Assembly (NCBI GenBank): GCA_945877725.1
Contig: CAMDXR010000198.1
Span: 1 to 6,133 of the forward strand
DNA: 6,133 bases
Direction: 5' to 3'
From: Limnohabitans sp. Rim8
Lineage (GTDB): Bacteria; Pseudomonadota; Gammaproteobacteria; Burkholderiales; Burkholderiaceae_C
Shown here: one piece after another, positions 1 to 6,133 of the stretch
Position numbering within the stretch: position 1 is the first letter of the stretch
Layout: each line of letters opens with the position of its first letter
Program-made: the position numbers and the translations under genes
The notes under the pieces: model-generated
What the model was told of the DNA's origin: nothing
What the model saw: only the letters and a program-made list of their open reading frames with translations
The model's database searches: none

Positions 1-2134
1 GCGCCACATGACGCTGCGCGGTTTGTTCGAGTTCAAGATCGACCCGAGCAAAGCCATTCCGCTCGACCAAGTCGAGCCTGCCAGCGAGATCGTCAAGCGT
101 TTCGCCACCGGTGCCATGTCGCTGGGCTCCATCTCCACCGAGGCCCATGCCACTTTAGCTGTGGCCATGAACCGCATTGGCGGCAAGAGCAACACGGGTG
201 AAGGCGGCGAAGACTCGGCACGTTATCGCAACGAGCTCAAGGGCATCCCGATCAAGCAAGGCGACTCCTTGAAGAGCGTGATTGGCGCTGAAAACGTCGA
301 AGTAGACCTGCCTTTGCAAGATGGCGACTCACTGCGTTCGCGCATCAAACAAGTGGCTTCGGGCCGTTTTGGTGTCACCGCCGAGTATTTGGCCAGCGCC
401 GATCAGATTCAGATCAAGATGGCGCAGGGTGCCAAACCCGGTGAAGGGGGCCAGTTGCCCGGTGGCAAGGTGTCCGATTACATCGGCAAACTGCGCCATT
501 CGGTGCCCGGTGTGGGCTTGATCTCGCCCCCTCCGCACCACGACATTTACTCCATCGAAGATTTGGCCCAACTCATCCACGACCTCAAGAACGTGGCCCC
601 GCACAGCGACATCAGCGTCAAACTGGTGTCCGAGATCGGGGTGGGCACGATTGCCGCAGGCGTGGCCAAGTGCAAGAGCGACCACCTGGTGATTGCCGGA
701 CACGACGGTGGTACGGGCGCATCGCCTTGGTCGTCGGTCAAGCACGCAGGCAGCCCCTGGGAAATCGGTCTGGCCGAAACCCAGCAGACCTTGGTGCTGA
801 ACGGTTTGCGCGGTCGCATTCGGGTGCAGGCCGATGGCCAGATGAAGACCGGCCGTGACGTGGCCATTGGCGCTTTGCTGGGTGCCGATGAATTCGGCTT
901 TGCCACCGCACCCCTGGTGGTCGAGGGTTGCATCATGATGCGCAAGTGCCACCTGAACACCTGCCCCGTGGGTGTGGCGACACAAGACCCGGCCTTGCGT
1001 AAAAAGTTCTCGGGCAAGCCTGAGCATGTCGTCAACTACTTCTTCTTCATTGCCGAAGAGGCGCGTCAGATCATGGCCCAATTGGGTATTGCCAAATTTG
1101 ACGATTTGGTGGGGCGCGCTGATTTGCTGGACATGAAGCAAGGCGTGGAGCATTGGAAAGCCAAAGGCCTTGATTTCAGCCGCCTGTTGGCCGTGCCTCA
1201 AGTGCCCGCCCATGTGGACGTGCGCCATGTCTCCACACAAGACCACGGTCTGGAAAAGGCCTTGGACAACGTTCTGATCGCCAAGAGCCGCGCGGCCATC
1301 GACAAGGGTGAAAAGGTCCAATTCATGGAAGTGGCCCGCAACGTAAATCGCTCAGTCGGTGCGATGTTGTCAGGCGCATTGACCAAAGTCCACCCCGAAG
1401 GTTTGCCGGACGACACGCTGCGCATTCAGTTGGAAGGCACAGGCGGCCAGTCTTTTGGTGCTTTCCTGGCCAAAGGCATCACGCTGTACCTGATTGGTGA
1501 AGCCAACGATTACACCGGCAAGGGCTTGTCGGGTGGCCGTGTGGTGGTGCGCCCGAGCTTGGAGTTCCGGGGCGTAGCGGCACAAAACATCATTGTGGGC
1601 AACACCGTCATGTACGGTGCCACCAGTGGCGAGGCTTTCTTTGCAGGCGTGGCGGGTGAGCGTTTTGCAGTCCGTTTGTCGGGTGCCACTGCGGTGGTTG
1701 AAGGCACGGGCGACCATGGTTGCGAATACATGACCGGCGGCACCGTGGCGGTGCTGGGTAAAACCGGCCGCAACTTTGGTGCGGGCATGAGCGGTGGTGT
1801 GGCCTACGTGTACGACGAAGACGGGCAGTTTGCATCGCGTTGCAACACCGCCATGGTCAGCATGGACAAAGTCTTGAGCGCGGCCGAGCAAGAAGCTCAA
1901 ATTGACCGCAATGTTTGGCACCGCGACCTCGCCGACGAGGTTCAACTGAAGAAGCTGCTGGAAGACCACCACAAATGGACCGGAAGCCAGCGTGCTCGCG
2001 AATTGCTGGACAACTGGGCCACGGCCCGTGGCAAGTTTGTCAAAGTATTCCCCAGCGAATACAAGCGCGCCCTGGGCGAGATCAATGCACGCAAGGCTGC
2101 CAAAGCCAAAGCGGATGCAGCGATCGTCGCCTGA
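1..2134 (+). CDS. gltB: Glutamate synthase (NADPH) large subunit, 3' part
   Basis: This is the C-terminal half of the GOGAT alpha subunit, which makes two glutamates from glutamine plus 2-oxoglutarate using electrons passed on by GltD. The frame is open to the left edge (codons begin at base 2), so the ATG at base 8 is an internal Met and not the start. The N-terminal glutamine amidotransferase and central domains lie upstream; family members are about 1,480-1,580 aa and about 710 are seen here. Numbering from that Met, residues ~25-400 form the FMN-binding synthase barrel, opening with GAMSLGSIS and NTGEGGED. The FMN/substrate segment HDGGTGASP is at 232-240. The 3Fe-4S ligands are Cys308, Cys314 and Cys319 (C-x5-C-x4-C, in CIMMRKCHLNTCPVG). 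Residues ~440-680 are the GXGXG beta-helix domain, including GTGGQSFGAF from 477. The gene ends in TGA, 30 nt before gltD, and forms an operon with it. No frameshift or missing key residue is seen. Confidence 0.97.
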   Translation, partial: RHMTLRGLFEFKIDPSKAIPLDQVEPASEIVKRFATGAMSLGSISTEAHATLAVAMNRIGGKSNTGEGGEDSARYRNELKGIPIKQGDSLKSVIGAENVEVDLPLQDGDSLRSRIKQVASGRFGVTAEYLASADQIQIKMAQGAKPGEGGQLPGGKVSDYIGKLRHSVPGVGLISPPPHHDIYSIEDLAQLIHDLKNVAPHSDISVKLVSEIGVGTIAAGVAKCKSDHLVIAGHDGGTGASPWSSVKHAGSPWEIGLAETQQTLVLNGLRGRIRVQADGQMKTGRDVAIGALLGADEFGFATAPLVVEGCIMMRKCHLNTCPVGVATQDPALRKKFSGKPEHVVNYFFFIAEEARQIMAQLGIAKFDDLVGRADLLDMKQGVEHWKAKGLDFSRLLAVPQVPAHVDVRHVSTQDHGLEKALDNVLIAKSRAAIDKGEKVQFMEVARNVNRSVGAMLSGALTKVHPEGLPDDTLRIQLEGTGGQSFGAFLAKGITLYLIGEANDYTGKGLSGGRVVVRPSLEFRGVAAQNIIVGNTVMYGATSGEAFFAGVAGERFAVRLSGATAVVEGTGDHGCEYMTGGTVAVLGKTGRNFGAGMSGGVAYVYDEDGQFASRCNTAMVSMDKVLSAAEQEAQIDRNVWHRDLADEVQLKKLLEDHHKWTGSQRARELLDNWATARGKFVKVFPSEYKRALGEINARKAAKAKADAAIVA

Positions 2135-2150
2135 GCCCAACGTCAAGATT

Positions 2151-2156
2151 GAAGGA
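2151..2156 (+). promoter_or_regulatory. Ribosome binding site of gltD
   Basis: The sequence GAAGGA lies 8 nt before the ATG at 2165, inside the 30-nt gltB-gltD gap. It supports that ATG as the gltD start, and the short gap fits co-transcription with gltB. Confidence 0.7.
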
Positions 2157-2164
2157 ATCACATC

Positions 2165-3631
2165 ATGGGAAAAATTACCGGTTTCATGGAGTTCGAGCGC
2201 ATTGAAGAGGGCTACAAGCCTGTCCCCGAGCGCCTGAAACACTACAAAGAGTTCGTGGTCGGTTTGAGCGAAGACCAATCCAAAAAGCAGGCGGCTCGTT
2301 GCATGGATTGCGGCACGCCGTTTTGCAACAGTGGTTGCCCGGTCAACAACATCATTCCGGACTTCAACGATCTGGTTTACCAGGGCGATTGGCAGAACGC
2401 GATCGAGGTGCTGCACAGCACCAACAACTTCCCCGAGTTCACCGGGCGCATTTGCCCCGCACCCTGCGAGGCCGCTTGCGTGGTCAACGTGAACAACGAC
2501 CCGGTGGGCATCAAATCTATTGAGCACGCCATCATTGACCGGGCTTGGCAAGAGGGCTGGGTCAAACCACGGCCTGCCAAACACAAGACGGGTAAAAAAG
2601 TGGCGGTGGTGGGCTCTGGCCCCGCAGGCTTGGCCGCGGCACAGCAACTGGCACGCGCGGGCCACGATGTGACCCTGTTCGAGAAGAATGACCGTGTGGG
2701 CGGCTTGCTGCGTTATGGCATTCCTGACTTCAAGATGGAAAAGTCACACATCGACCGCCGCGTCGAGCAGCTCCAGGCCGAGGGTGTCACCATCCGCACC
2801 GGCGTGATGGTGGGGCAGTGGCCCGAGGGCTCCAAAGTGACCAACTGGGCCAAAGAAACCATCAGCGCTGACCAGCTCAAAAAAGACTTTGATGCCGTGT
2901 TGTTGACCGGCGGTTCTGAACAATCTCGCGATTTGACGGTGCCTGGCCGTGATCTGGACGGGATCCATTTCGCGATGGAGTTCTTGCCCCAGCAAAACAA
3001 GGTCAATGCGGGCGACAAGCTGAAAGGCCAGTTGCGCGCGGATGGCAAAAACGTGATCGTGATCGGTGGCGGTGACACGGGTTCTGATTGCGTGGGCACG
3101 TCCAACCGCCACGGTGCGATCACCGTGACCCAGTTTGAAGTCATGCCCGAGCCTCCCAAAGAAGAAAACCGCCCACTGACCTGGCCTTATTGGCCCATGA
3201 AGTTGCGCACATCCTCCTCGCATGAAGAGGGTTGCACCCGTGAATTTGCCGTTTCGACCAAAGAGTTCATTGGTGAAAAAGGCAAAGTCACTGGGCTGAA
3301 GACCGTACACGTCGAGTTCAAAGACGGCAAGTTGGTGGAGATTCCCGGCACCGAAAAAGAATACAAAGCCGATCTGGTCTTGCTGGCTATGGGCTTTGTT
3401 AACCCGGTGGCGACCGTGCTGGAAGCCTTTGGCGTTGAAAAAGACGCACGCGGCAACGCCAAAGCAACGACCGAGTTCACAGGCGGCTACGCCACCAATG
3501 TGAGCAAGGTTTTTGCGGCGGGTGACATGCGCCGGGGCCAGTCTTTGGTGGTCTGGGCCATCCGTGAGGGCCGCCAAGCTGCCCGTTCGGTGGACGAGTT
3601 CCTGATGGGCAAAAGCGAGCTGCCGCGGTAA
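2165..3631 (+). CDS. gltD: Glutamate synthase (NADPH) small subunit
   Basis: This is the beta subunit of GOGAT (488 aa; the E. coli protein is about 472). It oxidises NADPH at FAD and sends electrons through 4Fe-4S clusters to the FMN of GltB, in the cytoplasm. The N-terminal cluster-binding region has Cys46, Cys49, Cys54 and Cys58 (CMDCGTPFCNSGC), followed by Cys97, Cys101 and Cys105 (CPAPCEAAC). The FAD Rossmann motif is at 146-156 (VAVVGSGPAGL; Gly150, Gly152, Gly155). A second dinucleotide fold, for NADPH, has GGGDTG at 301-306. The C-terminal FAD-contact motif AAGD ends at Asp454 and is followed by the typical GQSLVVWAIREGR segment. The start is supported by GAAGGA 8 nt upstream, and MGKITGFMEFER is a typical GltD N-terminus. 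Related folds occur in the dihydropyrimidine dehydrogenase N-terminal region and in other GltD-like oxidoreductases, but the adjoining gltB makes the assignment secure. Confidence 0.97.
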   Translation: MGKITGFMEFERIEEGYKPVPERLKHYKEFVVGLSEDQSKKQAARCMDCGTPFCNSGCPVNNIIPDFNDLVYQGDWQNAIEVLHSTNNFPEFTGRICPAPCEAACVVNVNNDPVGIKSIEHAIIDRAWQEGWVKPRPAKHKTGKKVAVVGSGPAGLAAAQQLARAGHDVTLFEKNDRVGGLLRYGIPDFKMEKSHIDRRVEQLQAEGVTIRTGVMVGQWPEGSKVTNWAKETISADQLKKDFDAVLLTGGSEQSRDLTVPGRDLDGIHFAMEFLPQQNKVNAGDKLKGQLRADGKNVIVIGGGDTGSDCVGTSNRHGAITVTQFEVMPEPPKEENRPLTWPYWPMKLRTSSSHEEGCTREFAVSTKEFIGEKGKVTGLKTVHVEFKDGKLVEIPGTEKEYKADLVLLAMGFVNPVATVLEAFGVEKDARGNAKATTEFTGGYATNVSKVFAAGDMRRGQSLVVWAIREGRQAARSVDEFLMGKSELPR

Positions 3632-3641
3632 GCGGTTTCCA

Positions 3642-3664
3642 GTTCTAGGTAAAATCCCTAGAAC
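3642..3664. repeat. Perfect inverted repeat with TAAAAT loop
   Basis: GTTCTAGG (3642-3649) and CCTAGAAC (3657-3664) are exact reverse complements, separated by the 7-nt loop TAAAATC. The repeat begins 10 nt after the gltD stop codon. As RNA it would be an 8-bp hairpin that could protect the gltBD 3' end. No U-run follows it, so it is not an intrinsic terminator itself. The loop TAAAAT matches a sigma70 -10 hexamer at 5 of 6 bases, but I find no convincing -35 at 16-18 nt upstream. As DNA the repeat could be an operator. Its role is unknown. Confidence 0.6.
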
Positions 3665-3671
3665 ACCAAGG

Positions 3672-3701
3672 TTTACAAACCGTTGACCTGAGTGCAATAA
3701 C
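3672..3701 (+). promoter_or_regulatory. Possible weak sigma70 promoter for mlaF operon
   Basis: TTTACA (3672-3677) matches the -35 consensus at 5 of 6 bases. After an 18-nt spacer, AATAAC (3696-3701) matches the -10 at 4 of 6. Transcription would then start near 3707-3709, at the foot of the terminator hairpin. The match is weak and such pairs arise by chance; the main support is that the mla operon needs a promoter in or before this gap, unless it relies on read-through from gltBD. Confidence 0.25.
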
Positions 3702-3706
3702 ATCAC

Positions 3707-3735
3707 AAGAGCCGGATCATCCGGCTTTTGTTTTT
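3707..3735 (+). terminator. Intrinsic terminator after gltBD
   Basis: AGCCGG (3710-3715) pairs with CCGGCT (3721-3726) around the loop ATCAT. The stem can extend outward by one G-U and two A-U pairs to 3707 and 3729. It is followed by a U-tract, TTTTGTTTTT, reaching 3735. The GC-rich stem plus U-run is the standard Rho-independent form and would end the gltBD transcript. Unusually, the U-tract stops one base short of the mlaF ATG at 3737, so it fills the position where an mlaF ribosome binding site would sit. Confidence 0.85.
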
Positions 3736-3736
3736 C

Positions 3737-4552
3737 ATGAATACCCCATCCCTACCGCCACTTGTTGAATTGCGCGACCTGACCTTCGGGTACGGTGACC
3801 GCGTCGTTTTGAAAAATCTGAGCTTCAATGTGCCGCGCGGCAAGGTCACGGCTTTGATGGGCGTTTCCGGGGGCGGCAAGACCACCGTGTTGCGTTTGAT
3901 TGGCGGACAGATTCGTGCCAGCCAAGGGCAGTTGCTGTTTGATGGCCATGACGTCACCACCATGCAACAGACCGAGTTGTATGCGGCCCGTCGCCGCATG
4001 GGCATGTTGTTTCAGTTTGGCGCTTTGTTTACCGACATGAGCGTGTTTGACAACGTGGCCTTTCCCTTGCGCGAGCACACCCGTTTGTCGGAAGACCTGA
4101 TCCGTGACATTGTCTTGATGAAGTTGGATGCCGTGGGTTTGCGTGGGGCCCGCGATCTGCGGCCTTCCGAGATTTCAGGGGGCATGAGTCGTCGGGTGGC
4201 TTTGGCGCGTGCCATTGCCTTGGACCCTGACTTGATCATGTACGACGAGCCTTTTGCCGGACTTGACCCGATTTCGCTGGGGACGGCCGCGCGCCTGATC
4301 CGCCGCCTGAACGACAGTCTGGGCATCACCAGTGTGGTGGTGTCGCACGATGTGACCGAGACCTTCGAGATCGCCGACCATGTGGTCATTCTGGCCTACG
4401 GCGGGGTGGCAGCGCAGGGCACCCCGGCCGAATTGCGTGCCAGCACCGACCCGCTGATTCATCAGTTTGTGCATGCCCTGAGTGATGGGCCGGTGCCCTT
4501 CCATTACCCCGCGCCGTCGGTCACCGAAGATTACGACCGGAGGTCGGCATGA
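3737..4552 (+). CDS. mlaF: Phospholipid ABC transporter ATP-binding protein MlaF
   Basis: This is the cytoplasmic ATPase of the MlaFED complex that powers phospholipid movement between the inner membrane and the periplasmic carrier MlaC (271 aa; E. coli about 269). Walker A is GVSGGGKT at 42-49; the Q-loop Gln93 sits in LFQFGALFTD. The ABC signature is ISGGMSRR at 146-153, Walker B is LIMYDEP with catalytic Glu171, then D-loop GLD, and the H-loop His204 lies in VVSHD. The C-terminal extension contains DGPVPFHYPA (250-259), close to the MlaF tail that contacts MlaB in E. coli. I chose the ATG at 3737. A TTG at 3728 is in frame but lies inside the terminator U-tract. Neither has a Shine-Dalgarno sequence, and no later start keeps the first beta strand (LVELRDLTFGY). 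The stop overlaps the mlaE start by 4 nt. General ABC importers share the core, but the tail and neighbours fix the identity. Confidence 0.95.
   Translation: MNTPSLPPLVELRDLTFGYGDRVVLKNLSFNVPRGKVTALMGVSGGGKTTVLRLIGGQIRASQGQLLFDGHDVTTMQQTELYAARRRMGMLFQFGALFTDMSVFDNVAFPLREHTRLSEDLIRDIVLMKLDAVGLRGARDLRPSEISGGMSRRVALARAIALDPDLIMYDEPFAGLDPISLGTAARLIRRLNDSLGITSVVVSHDVTETFEIADHVVILAYGGVAAQGTPAELRASTDPLIHQFVHALSDGPVPFHYPAPSVTEDYDRRSA
4539..4544 (+). promoter_or_regulatory. Ribosome binding site of mlaE
   Basis: GGAGGT inside the end of mlaF lies 4 nt before the mlaE ATG at 4549. It is a strong Shine-Dalgarno sequence at slightly short spacing and fixes the mlaE start at the ATGA overlap. Confidence 0.7.
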
Positions 4553-5334
4553 ACCTCACCCATTTACTGGGCATGCTGGGCGCCACCACGCGCCAGATGA
4601 TGGCCGATTGGGGCTACGGTGCGCGCTTGTTCTTCAAGCTTCTGGGCATGTCGGGCAAAGCGCTCAAGCGCTTTGGCTTGGTGCGCGACCAGGTGCATTT
4701 TTTGGGCAATTACTCGCTGGCCATCATCACGGTGTCGGGTTTGTTTGTGGGTTTTGTGCTCGGTTTGCAGGGTTATTACACCTTGCAGCGCTATGGTTCG
4801 GCCGAGGCGCTGGGTTTGTTGGTGGCCCTCAGTCTGGTGCGGGAACTGGGTCCGGTGGTGGCGGCGCTCTTGTTCGCTGGGCGGGCAGGGGCTTCGCTGA
4901 CGGCCGAGATTGGCCTAATGCGTGCAGGTGAACAACTGACCGCATTGGAGATGATGGCGGTCGATCCGATTCAACGCATTTTGGCGCCGCGCTTTTGGGG
5001 CGGGATCATCGCTTTGCCCTTGCTGGCGGCCGTGTTCAGCGCGGTGGGCATTCTGGGCGGCTATGTGGTGGGTGTTTTGCTGATTGGCGTAGACGCCGGG
5101 TCGTTCTGGAGTCAAATGCAGGGTGGCGTTGACGTGTTCAAAGATGTGGGCAACGGCATCATCAAAAGCATTGTTTTTGCCATTGCTGTTACTTTTATCG
5201 CTTTGCTTCAGGGTTATGTGGCCAAACCCACCCCTGAAGGTGTGGCCAGCGCCACCACGCGCAGCGTGGTGGTTTCCTCCTTGTCGGTTCTGGGTCTGGA
5301 TTTCATCCTGACCGCGCTGATGTTCAGTATTTGA
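4549..5334 (+). CDS. mlaE: Phospholipid ABC transporter permease MlaE
   Basis: This is the integral inner-membrane subunit of MlaFED (261 aa; E. coli 260). Two copies form the channel on which the MlaD hexamer sits. After an amphipathic N-terminal region, hydrophobic segments are seen at about 53-75, 87-110, 150-181, 205-222 and 243-260. The family hallmark runs from about 98 to 141: RELGPVVAALLFAGRAGAS, then TAEIGLMRAGEQLTALEMMAVDP. The EQLTAL part is the cytoplasmic coupling helix that contacts MlaF. The C-terminal ATTRSVVVSS followed by a final membrane helix is also typical. The start at 4549 overlaps the mlaF stop (ATGA) and has GGAGGT upstream, so translation is probably coupled. Chloroplast TGD1 and Mce YrbE permeases are homologous, but the neighbours point to Mla. 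Confidence 0.95.
   Translation: MNLTHLLGMLGATTRQMMADWGYGARLFFKLLGMSGKALKRFGLVRDQVHFLGNYSLAIITVSGLFVGFVLGLQGYYTLQRYGSAEALGLLVALSLVRELGPVVAALLFAGRAGASLTAEIGLMRAGEQLTALEMMAVDPIQRILAPRFWGGIIALPLLAAVFSAVGILGGYVVGVLLIGVDAGSFWSQMQGGVDVFKDVGNGIIKSIVFAIAVTFIALLQGYVAKPTPEGVASATTRSVVVSSLSVLGLDFILTALMFSI
5252..5272. repeat. 9-bp perfect hairpin inside mlaE
   Basis: CCACCACGC (5252-5260) and GCGTGGTGG (5264-5272) are exact reverse complements around the loop GCA. The segment encodes the conserved ATTRSVVV stretch, so the symmetry may be a by-product of Thr-Thr-Arg and Val-Val codons. No U-run follows, so it is not an intrinsic terminator. Confidence 0.4.
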
Positions 5335-5350
5335 GATAGAGAGAAATTCC

Positions 5351-5830
5351 ATGCAACGTTCAAAAAATGATGTCTGGGTCGGCTTGTTTGTGTTGATCGG
5401 TGCGGTGGCCGTGCTGTTTTTGGCACTCAAGGCGGCCAATTTGTTGACCTGGAACTTCCGATCCGACTACTCAGTCAGTGCCAAATTCGATAACATTGGC
5501 GGGCTCAAATCGGGTGCTGCGGTGAAAAGTGCCGGTGTGGTGGTGGGGCGTGTCAAGAAAATCGAGTTTGATGGCGAGTCCTTTCAAGCCAAAGTCACCC
5601 TCGGCTTGCAGTCTGAGCACGCATTTCCGCAAGACAGTTCATTGAAAATATTGACCAGTGGCTTGTTGGGTGAGCAATATCTGGACATCTCCCCCGGCGC
5701 AGATGAAAAAAACTTGGCAGCGGGGGATCGCATTGGATCCACCCAATCCGCAGTGATTTTGGAAAACCTGATCAGCCAGTTCCTTTACAGCCAAGCTGAA
5801 AAACCAGCCGCAGAAAGCAAAAAGCCATGA
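5351..5830 (+). CDS. mlaD: MCE-domain phospholipid transport protein MlaD
   Basis: This is the membrane-anchored MCE subunit of MlaFED. In E. coli it forms a hexameric ring in the periplasm that passes phospholipid between MlaE and MlaC. An uncleaved N-terminal anchor spans about 9-31 (VWVGLFVLIGAVAVLFLAL) after a short cytoplasmic end. The MCE domain is about 38-117, with YSVSAKFDNIGGLKSGAAVK, the VGRVKKIEF strand and the conserved LTSGLLGEQYLDI (101-113). The conserved helix TQSAVILENLISQFLY (131-146) would line the central pore. The tail is short and charged, giving 159 aa against 183 in E. coli. It starts 16 nt after mlaE, with a weak GAGAGA (5339-5344) 6 nt before the ATG. The stop overlaps the mlaA start by 4 nt. 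Multi-MCE proteins such as PqiB and YebT are much larger, so MlaD is the clear choice. Confidence 0.94.
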   Translation: MQRSKNDVWVGLFVLIGAVAVLFLALKAANLLTWNFRSDYSVSAKFDNIGGLKSGAAVKSAGVVVGRVKKIEFDGESFQAKVTLGLQSEHAFPQDSSLKILTSGLLGEQYLDISPGADEKNLAAGDRIGSTQSAVILENLISQFLYSQAEKPAAESKKP

Positions 5831-6133
5831 GCCTCCAACTAAGAAAATTAGCCATGTTGTGTGTCGCGGGCCTGTTGTTGGTTTTGCAAGGCTGTGCCAC
5901 GGTCAAAAGCGCCGATGCGCGGGACCCTTGGGAGTCGATGAATCGCAGCATTTACAACTTCAACGACGCGCTGGACACCGTGGCACTGAAGCCTGCAGCG
6001 CAAATTTATGTCGCCGTTTTACCCAGTCCGGTGCGCACCGGCGTTCACAACTTTTTGGGCAATTTGAGCGATGTGTGGTCCTTGGTCAACAACGCTTTGC
6101 AATTGAAAGGGCAGGCCACGGCTGAAACCTTCA
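5827..6133 (+). CDS. mlaA: Outer-membrane phospholipid-removal lipoprotein MlaA (VacJ), 5' part
   Basis: This is the N-terminal 102 residues of MlaA, the outer-membrane lipoprotein that removes mislocalised phospholipid from the outer leaflet and hands it to MlaC. The gene runs off the right edge. Residues 1-22 are a lipoprotein signal peptide: Arg6 and Lys7, a hydrophobic core, then lipobox LQGC with lipidated Cys23. The +2 residue is Ala, not Asp, consistent with sorting to the outer membrane. The VacJ hallmark follows: DPWESMNRSIYNFNDALD (33-50), KPAAQIY (55-61), VRTGVHNFLGNLSD (69-82) and NNALQLKG (88-95). In E. coli the dominant mlaA* deletion of an Asn-Phe pair falls in the YNFN region (43-46 here). 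The ATG at 5827 overlaps the mlaD stop (ATGA). A second ATG at 5854 would lose the positive n-region and is disfavoured. No clear Shine-Dalgarno precedes it, so translational coupling to mlaD is likely. Confidence 0.93.
   Translation, partial: MSLQLRKLAMLCVAGLLLVLQGCATVKSADARDPWESMNRSIYNFNDALDTVALKPAAQIYVAVLPSPVRTGVHNFLGNLSDVWSLVNNALQLKGQATAETF

Noticed and set aside
8..10. ATG at 8 as a real start of a short gltB
   Set aside because: The frame stays open to the window edge, and MTLRGLFEFK is an internal segment of GltB just before the synthase domain.
329..1321. Long open frame on the - strand (330 codons) opposite gltB
   Set aside because: It lies wholly antisense to the conserved GltB FMN domain and shows no recognisable domain. 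GC-rich codon bias commonly opens such frames.
1370..2665. Long open frame on the - strand (431 codons) across gltB and gltD
   Set aside because: It is antisense to two well-conserved genes and their junction. It has no family resemblance; it is a codon-bias shadow.
3683..3688. TTGACC as a -35 box
   Set aside because: No -10-like hexamer is found 16-18 nt downstream; that position falls at the terminator stem.
2744..3706. Long open frame on the - strand (320 codons) opposite gltD
   Set aside because: It is antisense to GltD and looks like a shadow, with no domain or convincing start signal.
3728..3736. TTG at 3728 as the mlaF start
   Set aside because: It adds only three residues (fM-Phe-Phe), lies in the terminator stem and U-tract, and has no Shine-Dalgarno; the ATG at 3737 is the better choice.
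5859..6125. Open frame on the + strand (88 codons) near the right edge
   Set aside because: It is out of frame with mlaA, whose lipobox and VacJ motifs are clear from 5827 onward.
1..6133. Undescribed system, mobile element, CRISPR array, tRNA or riboswitch
   Set aside because: Coding sequence covers nearly all of the window with well-known families. No repeat array, transposase, integrase or cloverleaf was seen by eye, and the only gap over 50 nt is 3632-3736.

Overview
The window looks like ordinary chromosomal DNA of a GC-rich Gram-negative bacterium. It is most likely a betaproteobacterium of the Burkholderiales, plausibly Comamonadaceae. That assignment is inferred from protein style, base composition and the mlaF-E-D-A gene order; no 16S or other marker is present. 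All six genes lie on the + strand and are tightly packed. I see no mobile element, CRISPR array, tRNA or rRNA.

Region 1 (1-3631) is the NADPH-dependent glutamate synthase (GOGAT) operon. It holds the C-terminal ~710 residues of the large subunit GltB, whose 5' part lies outside the window, and after a 30-nt gap the complete small subunit GltD. GltD takes electrons from NADPH through FAD and Fe-S clusters to the FMN and 3Fe-4S centre of GltB. There 2-oxoglutarate and glutamine-derived ammonia become glutamate.

Region 2 (3632-3736) is the only substantial intergenic gap (105 nt). It has an 8-bp perfect inverted repeat with a TAAAAT loop, a weak promoter-like pair, and a good intrinsic terminator. 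The terminator's U-tract runs directly into the mlaF start codon.

Region 3 (3737-6133) is the start of an Mla (maintenance of outer-membrane lipid asymmetry) operon: mlaF (ATPase), mlaE (permease), mlaD (MCE-domain periplasmic-facing subunit) and the first 102 codons of mlaA (outer-membrane lipoprotein). mlaF/mlaE and mlaD/mlaA each overlap by 4 nt (ATGA), and mlaE-mlaD are 16 nt apart, which indicates one translationally coupled transcript. MlaFED forms the inner-membrane ABC complex and MlaA the outer-membrane end of the phospholipid shuttle. The periplasmic carrier MlaC and the STAS protein MlaB are not in the window; by analogy with related bacteria they would be expected downstream.

I found no previously undescribed system. 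The most interesting spot is the gltD-mlaF junction, where a terminator occupies the place of a ribosome binding site.
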